The notes under the pieces are model-generated. The model was given only the letters and a program-made list of their open reading frames with translations, did not search any database and had not been told where the DNA came from. A program made the position numbers and the translations under genes. A stretch of 64,000 nucleotides of DNA. Origin: Seonamhaeicola sediminis (lineage in GTDB: Bacteria > Bacteroidota > Bacteroidia > Flavobacteriales > Flavobacteriaceae). Below, piece by piece: positions 58,486 to 64,000 of the stretch (position 1 is the first letter of the stretch; the number at the start of each line of letters is the position of its first letter). Location of the stretch: positions 1 to 64,000 of the forward strand of contig NZ_SMZJ02000006.1 of NCBI RefSeq assembly GCF_004358095.2, written 5' to 3'.

Positions 58486-59103
58486 ATGAAAATAATAGGA
58501 ATTGGTAAGAACTATGCAACTGACAAAAGTGACATAGCCCATTTAAAAGACGGCAGTCAACTCATTTTTTTAAAAGCAGATAGCACATTGGTTACTGGAA
58601 ACAAAGACGTGGTTTATCCATCACATATTTCTAATGAAATTGTTTATGAAGTAGAGCTAGTTGCAAAAATTGGAAAAGTGGGTAAAAATATTTCTAAGGC
58701 TGAAGCTCCTTCTTACATAAGTGATTTTGCGGTGGGAATTGATTATACAGCCAAAGACATACTTAATGAGAGTAGAGAGAAAAAGTTACCCTGGGCATTG
58801 AGTAAAAGTTTTGATGGAGCGTCTCCTATTTCTGAGTTCAAGCCAATTTCTGAGTTTCCTGATTTGGAGAATATAAATTTTGACCTAAAAATTAATGGAA
58901 AGCAAATTCAAGTTGGAAATACAGCATTTATGATTTACGATTTTTCTGAAATTATAGCTTACATTTCTACTTTCATGACCCTAAATCCTGGTGATTTAAT
59001 ATTCACAGGAACCCCTGCTGATGGTATTGGCTTAATTAATAAAGGAGACCATTTACAAGCATCTATAGAAGGAGAATTGATGCTGGATTTTAAGATGATT
59101 TAA
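58486..59103 (+). CDS. Fumarylacetoacetate hydrolase family protein
   Basis: A 205-residue FAH-fold enzyme. I start at 58486 (MKIIGIGKNYATDKSD), which is the family N-terminus; a longer frame from 58375 runs back through the repeat element. Metal-binding and active-site parts: NEIVYEVELVAKIGKVGKNI (E...E), AVGIDYTAKDILNE (Asp) and FTGTPADGIGLINKGDHLQA. The family covers acylpyruvases, oxaloacetate decarboxylases and isomerases; the specific reaction is not clear. It is followed by a bidirectional terminator. Confidence 0.9.
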   Translation: MKIIGIGKNYATDKSDIAHLKDGSQLIFLKADSTLVTGNKDVVYPSHISNEIVYEVELVAKIGKVGKNISKAEAPSYISDFAVGIDYTAKDILNESREKKLPWALSKSFDGASPISEFKPISEFPDLENINFDLKINGKQIQVGNTAFMIYDFSEIIAYISTFMTLNPGDLIFTGTPADGIGLINKGDHLQASIEGELMLDFKMI

Positions 59104-59111
59104 ACACAATA

Positions 59112-59138
59112 AAAAACACTTCAAGAAGAAGTGTTTTT
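59112..59138. terminator. Bidirectional terminator
   Basis: An 11-bp perfect stem AAAAACACTTC (59112-59122), loop AAGAA, GAAGTGTTTTT, between the convergent FAH gene and the FKBP-like gene. Confidence 0.9.
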
Positions 59139-59143
59139 TATTT

Positions 59144-60109
59144 TTAGTTAGATTCTGTTTCCTCAGGATCTAAGTATTTAGCAATGCCATTTTTACCTAT
59201 ATCATTGGTAGGGTCTCCATCACCATCAATATCTTCATTAGCCGTTGGAACACCGTCACCATCATCATCTGGGTCAAAATAATTTGGAATACCGTCTTCA
59301 TCAGTATCATCACCGTCAATAACCCCTTCAGCTGAATTTATATTAAAATCACCGTCGTCATTTAAATCCTCTTCATGGGAAGGAATACCATCATTATCAT
59401 GGTCATTCTCAGTAGTATCAATTAATTCAAACTTAAAGATTAATGGCGAATAAGCTGGGATGAGAGATTGGGCATTCTGAAAATAACCTAGACCAGAGGG
59501 CAAAAACATAACACCTATTCCGGGATTATTAAAACTAATGGTTCCATCCCCATTGTCAACATAACCGGTAGCGACATTAAACTGTGGAAAAACTCTTCTC
59601 CAGCCCGGAATTAATGTAGTTAAATCAAAATAGGTATCAGGGTTTACTTTACTATCAAATGCATCGTCTAAATTATTCAAATCAGCATCTAAGGTATATC
59701 CTTCATAGGTAGCCAAGACATTATCAGCAAAAGTTGGTGACTCAGTTCCTCCTCCATCATTTAGGTTCAGTACGTAATACTCATAATCAGTATCTGCGAA
59801 AACCGTTTTTTTAGAAATTCCTACAGCATTTATCAATAATGAGTCGGCATCTCCAGAAATGTTAAGCCCTTGTGTACTCAGTATTCGTAAATCTGTAATT
59901 TTTGAGTTGTTATTTGCCTCAAAAGCACTTTTATTGTAATAATGAGTTTCTAAAAACTCTACTAGAGAATCATTATCTATTAGTTGTTGTTCATCTCTAT
60001 CCCTTATCTCAACAACGATTACATCGTCACTACTATCATCATCTTTATTACACGATAAAAAACAAAACACCATACATAATGTATACAGACCTATTTTTTC
60101 TAACTTCAT
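59144..60109 (-). CDS. FKBP-like lipoprotein with calcium-binding repeats
   Basis: A 321-residue exported lipoprotein (signal to CFLSC, lipobox Cys at about 20). The middle (about 110-235) fits a divergent FKBP-type prolyl isomerase: VLATYEGYTLDADLNN, FDLTTLIPGWRRVFPQF, GIGVMFLPSGLGYFQNAQSL, then IPAYSPLIFKFELID. The C-terminal 85 residues are acidic DxDxDG-type repeats (NDHDNDGIPSHEEDLNDDGD and three more) as in thrombospondin type 3/calcium-binding stalks. It is likely a surface-attached protein that is stabilised by calcium. It is monocistronic. Confidence 0.85.
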   Translation of the reverse strand: MKLEKIGLYTLCMVFCFLSCNKDDDSSDDVIVVEIRDRDEQQLIDNDSLVEFLETHYYNKSAFEANNNSKITDLRILSTQGLNISGDADSLLINAVGISKKTVFADTDYEYYVLNLNDGGGTESPTFADNVLATYEGYTLDADLNNLDDAFDSKVNPDTYFDLTTLIPGWRRVFPQFNVATGYVDNGDGTISFNNPGIGVMFLPSGLGYFQNAQSLIPAYSPLIFKFELIDTTENDHDNDGIPSHEEDLNDDGDFNINSAEGVIDGDDTDEDGIPNYFDPDDDGDGVPTANEDIDGDGDPTNDIGKNGIAKYLDPEETESN

Positions 60110-60230
60110 TTTAATATTTTTTCAACTTAAACTGAAACATTATTTTAAGTAAATGAGTAACACCTAAATTATTCTTTAAATTCTTAATAATGTTTATTTT
60201 TGAGCCGCAAGATACAATTTTAAAGCCATC

Positions 60231-60258
60231 TTGCACAACAACATTAACGTAGTTTTTG
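60231..60258 (+). promoter_or_regulatory. Candidate promoter of the S4-domain gene
   Basis: TTG (60231-60233), 16-base spacer, TAGTTTTTG (60250-60258), one base longer than TAnnTTTG. The TTG is also the start of a longer open frame, so choosing the ATG at 60270 removes a promoter/coding conflict. Confidence 0.4.
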
Positions 60259-60269
60259 CAAATAATTAT

Positions 60270-60641
60270 ATGCGTATTGATAAGTATTTATGGTGTGTTA
60301 GGTATTACAAAACCAGATCATTGGCTACTACCGCTTGTAAAAAAGGACAGGTAAAAGTAAATCTAGATAAAGTAAAACCCAGCAGGGAAGTTTTTCCTCA
60401 AGATGTTATTGAGTTAAGAAAAAACCAAATAATTTACAGGTTAACTGTTAACGATATTCCAGAGAGCAGGGTTGGTGCTAAGTTGGTTGATATTTATAGA
60501 ACAGATACCACTCCTAATGAGCATTTTGAAGCTCAAGAACTACTAAAATACTCTAAGGACTACTACCGAAAAAAAGGCACTGGTAGACCCACAAAAAAAG
60601 ATAGACGCGATATTGATGATTTTACTGATGAAAATCAGTAA
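60270..60641 (+). CDS. RNA-binding S4 domain protein (Hsp15-like)
   Basis: A 123-residue S4-domain protein, starting at MRIDKYLWCVRYYKTRSLAT (ATG 60270). The S4 alpha-L motif is at residues 1-50: RIDKYLW, RSLATTACKKGQVKVN. Hsp15 in E. coli binds peptidyl-tRNA-carrying free 50S subunits. The C-terminal part is basic and polar (YYRKKGTGRPTKKDRRDIDD). A PRTase gene follows after 28 bases and may share its transcript. Confidence 0.9.
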   Translation: MRIDKYLWCVRYYKTRSLATTACKKGQVKVNLDKVKPSREVFPQDVIELRKNQIIYRLTVNDIPESRVGAKLVDIYRTDTTPNEHFEAQELLKYSKDYYRKKGTGRPTKKDRRDIDDFTDENQ

Positions 60642-60669
60642 TTTTACCTTAATTATTTGAAATAAAGAT

Positions 60670-61173
60670 ATGACTGTAAAAGACAACGTGATTTTAAATC
60701 ACACTGAAATAAATCATAAAATAAGACGTATTGCTTTTCAAATATATGAGAGTAATGTAAATGAAAATGAAGTTATTCTAGCTGGAATTGATAAAAATGG
60801 TTACGTTTTTGCTAAAAAATTAAAAACAGCACTTGAAAAAATATCTGAAATAAAACCTATTTTATGTAAAGTAATCATCGACAAAAAAAGTCCTCAGTCC
60901 GAAATAAAAACCTCAATCCCAGAATCAGAGTACAAAAACAAATCCTTAGTACTAGTTGATGATGTTTTAAATTCTGGTACCACATTAATTTATGGGGTTA
61001 AACATTTTTTAAATGTACCCTTAAAACAATTTAAAACCGCTGTTTTGGTTAACAGAAATCATAAGAAATATCCTGTAAAAGCAGATTTTAAAGGTATTTC
61101 TTTATCCACCTCACTACACGAACACGTCAATGTAGTTCTAGAAGGAAAAGTATATGAAGCTGTTTTAGAGTAA
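60670..61173 (+). CDS. Phosphoribosyltransferase family protein (PyrR-like fold)
   Basis: A 167-residue type I PRTase. The PRPP loop VLVDDVLNSGTTLIYGV (about residues 94-110) is the signature; the N-terminal HTEINHKIRRIAFQIYESN and the later TAVLVNRNHKKYPVKADFKG fit the PyrR subgroup. It may be a regulator or a phosphoribosyl enzyme; the substrate base is not readable. Its 3' end overlaps the convergent aroK stop by 9 bases. Confidence 0.9.
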   Translation: MTVKDNVILNHTEINHKIRRIAFQIYESNVNENEVILAGIDKNGYVFAKKLKTALEKISEIKPILCKVIIDKKSPQSEIKTSIPESEYKNKSLVLVDDVLNSGTTLIYGVKHFLNVPLKQFKTAVLVNRNHKKYPVKADFKGISLSTSLHEHVNVVLEGKVYEAVLE

Positions 61174-61683
61174 CTCAATAACCTCTTTGGTGATTTTGTC
61201 TTTAGACTTATTGTCTGTATTTACAACATACTCTGCTTTATTATAAAAAGGCATTCTCTCAAATAAATGCTTACCAATAAATTCTGCTAAAGCTTCTTCA
61301 GTTTCTATATGAGCTATTAAAGGACGTTTAGCTTTCTTTTTAATTAGTTTTTTTGCAAGTTTAGGTATTGACGATTTTAAGTAAATACTTTTAGCATACT
61401 TATTACTTAAAATGATATCCATATTTTTTCCAAAACAAGGTGTACCACCTCCCAAAGATAAAATGAGGTTTTTGTCTGTTTCAAGAAGTTGTTTTAAATA
61501 TTCTGTCTCTTTCTTTCTAAAATAAATTTCACCTTTAGATTCAAAAATTTCTTTTACACTAGCATTTTCTCTTTCTTCAATAAAGTCATCTAAATCTATT
61601 AAATCAAAATCTAACCTCTTAGACAATCTACTTCCTATCGAAGACTTACCAGACCCCATATATCCTATTAAAACAACTACCAT
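61165..61683 (-). CDS. aroK: Shikimate kinase
   Basis: A 172-residue cytosolic kinase that phosphorylates shikimate at the 3-hydroxyl in the chorismate pathway. P-loop GYMGSGKSS is at residues 7-15, shikimate-binding DLDDFIE near 31-37, GGGTPCF near 78-84 and the lid KKAKRPLI near 112-119. Size and order are standard. It overlaps the 3' end of the convergent PRTase gene. Confidence 0.95.
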   Translation of the reverse strand: MVVVLIGYMGSGKSSIGSRLSKRLDFDLIDLDDFIEERENASVKEIFESKGEIYFRKKETEYLKQLLETDKNLILSLGGGTPCFGKNMDIILSNKYAKSIYLKSSIPKLAKKLIKKKAKRPLIAHIETEEALAEFIGKHLFERMPFYNKAEYVVNTDNKSKDKITKEVIELL

Positions 61684-61759
61684 TTTTACGCTATAATTTG
61701 ATTATTAAAAACATACGTTAAAGCGTGGCAAAAAAACAAAAATTTATTCAAAAAAAACA

Positions 61760-61789
61760 TTGTTTTATTAATTAAACATTATATATTTG
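61760..61789 (+). promoter_or_regulatory. Promoter of tRNA-Lys
   Basis: TTG (61760-61762), 19-base spacer, TATATTTG (61782-61789): a textbook Bacteroidota promoter 35 bases upstream of the tRNA. Confidence 0.85.
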
Positions 61790-61824
61790 CACCCGCAAAC
61801 AGCAAGCATATCTTGTTAAATGCA

Positions 61825-61897
61825 GACCGGGTAGCTCAGTTGGTAGAGCATCTCCCTTTTAAGGAGAGGGTCCTGGGTTCGAGCCCCAGCCCGGTCA
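61825..61897 (+). tRNA. tRNA-Lys (anticodon TTT)
   Basis: Full cloverleaf: acceptor GACCGGG/CCCGGTC, D arm GCTC...GAGC, anticodon stem TCTCC/GGAGA with loop CTTTTAA (anticodon TTT), T arm CTGGG TTCGAGC CCCAG. The discriminator is A and CCA is not encoded. It decodes AAA and AAG. Confidence 0.97.
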
Positions 61898-61916
61898 CTT
61901 TTTAAGATTTTATAAT

Positions 61917-61951
61917 AACCTTACTAATATTGAAAATAGTAAGGTTTTTTT
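61917..61951 (+). terminator. Terminator after tRNA-Lys
   Basis: AACCTTACTA (61917-61926), 10-base loop, TAGTAAGGTT (61937-61946), then a T-run. It separates the two tRNA genes into independent transcripts. Confidence 0.85.
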
Positions 61952-62017
61952 ATTTAAAATGAATCTTATTATAATGTATTATTCAATCTAAATTCGCTTC
62001 TTTAAGAGACTAATTTT

Positions 62018-62025
62018 TATATTTG
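62018..62025 (+). promoter_or_regulatory. -7 box of tRNA-Leu
   Basis: TATATTTG, identical to the tRNA-Lys -7 box, lies 27 bases before tRNA-Leu. The matching -33 TTG is weak (TTC at 61998-62000). Confidence 0.65.
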
Positions 62026-62052
62026 CAACCGCTACAGGTTACAATAAAAATT

Positions 62053-62136
62053 GCACACGTGGCGGAATTGGTAGACGCGCTGCCTTGAGGGGGCAGTGTC
62101 CTTAAGGATGTGGAGGTTCGAATCCTCTCGTGTGCA
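62053..62136 (+). tRNA. tRNA-Leu (anticodon GAG)
   Basis: Class II tRNA with a long variable arm (TGTCCTTAAGGATGT). Acceptor GCACACG/CGTGTGC, anticodon stem CTGCC/GGCAG with loop TTGAGGG (anticodon GAG), T arm GGAGG TTCGAAT CCTCT. The discriminator is A and CCA is not encoded. Confidence 0.97.
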
Positions 62137-62148
62137 CACTATTTAAAA

Positions 62149-62188
62149 AAGGTTTAGAATATTTTGTTTATTCTAAACCTTCTTTTTT
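62149..62188. terminator. Bidirectional terminator after tRNA-Leu
   Basis: A 13-bp perfect stem AAGGTTTAGAATA (62149-62161), loop TTTTGTT, TATTCTAAACCTT (62169-62181), flanked by A-run and T-run. It also ends the convergent VOC gene, whose stop codon touches it. Confidence 0.9.
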
Positions 62189-62604
62189 TAAGATTCAAAA
62201 ATTTCATTAGCACTTTTAAAACTCTTAAATTCAATCATATAACCATTGGGGTCTTTAATAAAAAAAGATAAGTGCTCACCTATTTTATTCTCCATAAAAG
62301 ACACCTCTGTACTAACCTCTAGCTGACTATCCTGAAAAAGTTTTGTATAAAGTTCTCCCCAATAATCAGTATCTACTATCAAACCAAAATGAAAGGAGGG
62401 TAGCACATGTTCTCCTAACCTGTAATCTTTAAAGTTGAAATTAAAATCACCTGATTTAGTAAAAGTAATCTGATTTCCATAAAGATTAATATCAATCCAT
62501 GTCTCAGTATGTCTACCTATAGGCATCCCCAAAACTTCTGTATAAAATTTCCTTGTTTCATTAATATCTTCACAAGGAAGTGCTAGGTGAAATTTTGCAT
62601 TCAT
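62188..62604 (-). CDS. VOC family (glyoxalase-like) protein
   Basis: A 138-residue vicinal-oxygen-chelate protein. N-terminal MNAKFHLALPCEDINETRKF, then YTEVLGMPIGRHTETWIDIN, and the C-terminal FFIKDPNGYMIEFKSF, the family hallmark (DPDGNxIE). The metal-ligand pattern is His (in FHLAL), His (in PSFHFGL) and Glu (in MIEF), as in dioxygenase or glyoxalase relatives. The substrate is unknown. It is probably co-transcribed with the acidic protein gene upstream (16-base gap). Confidence 0.9.
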   Translation of the reverse strand: MNAKFHLALPCEDINETRKFYTEVLGMPIGRHTETWIDINLYGNQITFTKSGDFNFNFKDYRLGEHVLPSFHFGLIVDTDYWGELYTKLFQDSQLEVSTEVSFMENKIGEHLSFFIKDPNGYMIEFKSFKSANEIFES

Positions 62605-62620
62605 TACTAATGCTTTATAA

Positions 62621-62950
62621 TTAATCTACATCTTCTTCACCTTCCAAGAGTTCTATATCCTCAACGTTAGAGTCGTTATTGGAGTCATCATCACTATCAG
62701 AATCTAGGTCTTCATCTGAAAAGTCCTCCATGGCCTTAACAAGTTTTACACCTACTTTTACCAAATACTTGGTATCCTCTGTTACGACTTCAACAGCTTC
62801 AACAATTTCATTATGTTGATTTCTGAAGGATATTATTTGATCATCATCATAACCATCTGGATATTTTTCTACTAATAAGGCAAGTATCTCAGGGGTTAAT
62901 TTTTTAAAATCAACAATGACACGCTTTAAATTATCATTTCTATTTTTCAT
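62621..62950 (-). CDS. Acidic hypothetical protein
   Basis: A 109-residue cytosolic protein. Residues 1-75 are globular (VDFKKLTPEILALLVEKYPD, then an EAVEVVTEDTKYLVKVGVKL stretch). The C-terminal third (from about residue 76) is almost all Asp, Glu and Ser (DSDSDDDSNNDS) and is expected to be unstructured. Similar proteins with an acidic tail recur in flavobacteria; no function is known to me. It starts 44 bases after the nitrilase gene ends and is likely in the same transcript. Confidence 0.75.
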   Translation of the reverse strand: MKNRNDNLKRVIVDFKKLTPEILALLVEKYPDGYDDDQIISFRNQHNEIVEAVEVVTEDTKYLVKVGVKLVKAMEDFSDEDLDSDSDDDSNNDSNVEDIELLEGEEDVD

Positions 62951-62994
62951 AGGGTTGGTTTTTATGATTGGGGTTGTTTTATTTTATAAATATA

Positions 62995-64000
62995 CTATTT
63001 ATGACTATCCTTTCTAATAACATCATAAAAATCTTTTCGTCTGTCTTTTAAATTTTTTACTGCACCAAAATAATGAAGCTCTCTTAGTAAACTAATATCT
63101 ACATCAGCCACTAAAATCATTTCTGTATTTGGCGTAGCTTCAGCTTTAATCCCATTGCTAGGAAAAGAAAAATCACAGGGTGTAAATACAGCTGATTGGG
63201 CATATTGAATATCCATATTATTAACGTTTGGTAGATTACCAACACTACCTGCTATGGCTACATAACATTCATTCTCTATGGCTCTGGCTTGAGCACACAA
63301 ACGTACTCTGGAATAGCCATTTTGGGTATCGGTTAAAAATGGAATAAAAAGAATATCCATACCTTCATCTGCCAATAATCTTGACAATTCTGGAAACTCA
63401 GAGTCATAACAAATCAAGACCCCCACTTTACCGCAATCGGTATCAAAGGTTTTTAACTGATTTCCTCTTTGCATACCCCATACTTTAGATTCATCTGGGG
63501 TAACGTGTATTTTTTCATAGCGTTCTACACTACCATCACGCTTGCATAAGTAACCTACATTGTATAGTTTATCATTAACAACCTCTGGCATACTACCAGA
63601 AATGATATTTATGTTGTAACTAATGGAAAGTTCTTTTAACTTTTCGACTATTTTATTTGTGAATTTAGCTAATTCCCTGATGGCTTCTGGTTCATACAAG
63701 TGGTTGAATTCTGCCATTAGAGGCGCATTAAAAAACTCTGGTAATAATGCAAAATCACTCCTGTAAGCAGCCACACTATCTATGAAATACTCTATCTGTT
63801 GCATAAGAGCATCTAAATTTTTGTAACTACGCATTTGCCATTGAATTAACCCCAAACGCACCACCGTTTTTGTTGTGCTAACCTTTTTTGTTGGCTTGGA
63901 ATAATAAATATTATCCCACTCCATTAACACGGCATATTCATGAGAGGCAGAATCGCCTTCTAAGTACCCTTTTAATATCCTAACTGGATGAAAATCATTA
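62995..64000 (-). CDS. Carbon-nitrogen hydrolase fused to GNAT acetyltransferase (partial, 5' end outside window)
   Basis: The 3' part of a longer gene, open to the window edge. The nitrilase domain is complete, with the catalytic triad Glu in LLPEFFNAPL, Lys in RYEKIHVTPDESK and Cys in VGVLICYDSEFPEL. Upstream of it, the edge of the window still reads in frame as NDFHPVRILKGYLEGDSASH and then EYAVLMEWDNIYY, the end of a GNAT domain. This agrees with the roughly 510-residue GNAT-nitrilase fusions known in Bacteroidota. It is an amidase or nitrilase of unknown substrate. A shorter frame starting at 63930 is only the C-terminal domain. Confidence 0.9.
   Translation of the reverse strand, partial: NDFHPVRILKGYLEGDSASHEYAVLMEWDNIYYSKPTKKVSTTKTVVRLGLIQWQMRSYKNLDALMQQIEYFIDSVAAYRSDFALLPEFFNAPLMAEFNHLYEPEAIRELAKFTNKIVEKLKELSISYNINIISGSMPEVVNDKLYNVGYLCKRDGSVERYEKIHVTPDESKVWGMQRGNQLKTFDTDCGKVGVLICYDSEFPELSRLLADEGMDILFIPFLTDTQNGYSRVRLCAQARAIENECYVAIAGSVGNLPNVNNMDIQYAQSAVFTPCDFSFPSNGIKAEATPNTEMILVADVDISLLRELHYFGAVKNLKDRRKDFYDVIRKDSHK

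Noticed and set aside
59902-60114. Open frame opposite the FKBP-like gene
   Set aside because: Antisense shadow over the signal-peptide region, low-complexity product.

Overview
The window looks like a chromosome segment of a Flavobacteriaceae bacterium (phylum Bacteroidota). The DNA is visibly AT-rich. Many promoters fit the Bacteroidota pattern TTG/TTTG-N(16-20)-TAnnTTTG. One protein carries a type IX secretion sorting tail, and ECF sigma factors are coded next to partner genes. Family assignment rests on these features and on recognised family-typical genes (DUF4252, DUF5777, DUF4294, a parE-X-parC cluster); I cannot name the genus. Almost everything is chromosomal housekeeping or conserved accessory content. 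I see no prophage, CRISPR array, integrase or complete insertion sequence, but there are several small palindromic repeats.

Layout. 1-6.8 kb: a truncated conserved gene, purB, an ECF sigma/anti-sigma/DUF4252 operon, an S41 protease and a DUF71-type PP-loop enzyme. 6.9-12.2 kb: a vitamin B12 uptake locus with btuB behind its own promoter and cobalamin riboswitch, a 35-residue membrane peptide gene, and btuF-btuC-btuD running divergently. 12.3-17.9 kb: a TPR protein, rmuC, a satD-DUF3307 pair with a striking iteron promoter, a thioesterase and an OB-fold protein. 17.9-19.7 kb: a DUF5777-cytochrome-YceI operon. 20.6-22.2 kb: an ECF sigma/62-aa protein/MscS channel operon. 22.4-37.3 kb: a T9SS leucine-rich-repeat protein, lpd, smpB, pcm, and a long plus-strand run from a Gfo/Idh dehydrogenase through YggS, a DnaQ-GIY-YIG fusion, DUF3857, a K+ channel, miaA and ppnP. 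37.3-42.3 kb: parE-X-parC. 42.5-51.9 kb: DUF3500, RNA methyltransferase, ZIP transporter, a GIY-YIG gene bracketed by inverted palindromes, PAQR/DUF4294, M42 peptidase, Nudix and PrsW. 52-55.5 kb: biotin-dependent acyl-CoA carboxylase (three subunits). 55.6-64 kb: YceI, Crp/Fnr versus MFS exporter, a structured repeat, FAH hydrolase, FKBP-like lipoprotein, S4 protein, PRTase, aroK, tRNA-Lys, tRNA-Leu and a nitrilase-GNAT fusion running off the end.

How parts work together. The B12 locus (riboswitch, btuB, btuFCD, DUF71 PP-loop enzyme) looks like a salvage and uptake system. The carboxylase at 52-55.5 kb would feed methylmalonyl-CoA to a B12-dependent mutase if its substrate is propionyl-CoA; that mutase is not in the window.

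Most interesting candidate system: satD-DUF3307 (15.47-16.90 kb). By eye the SatD-like protein resembles a class III nucleotidyl-cyclase fold (two Asp motifs in the expected places) joined to a C-terminal helix-turn-helix. It overlaps a polytopic membrane protein with intramembrane His/Asp motifs. Its promoter carries a palindrome in the spacer and three units of a 28-bp iteron just after the predicted start site. This suggests an autoregulated nucleotide-sensing or nucleotide-making regulator coupled to a membrane enzyme. The family pairing is known; the mechanism here is my inference.
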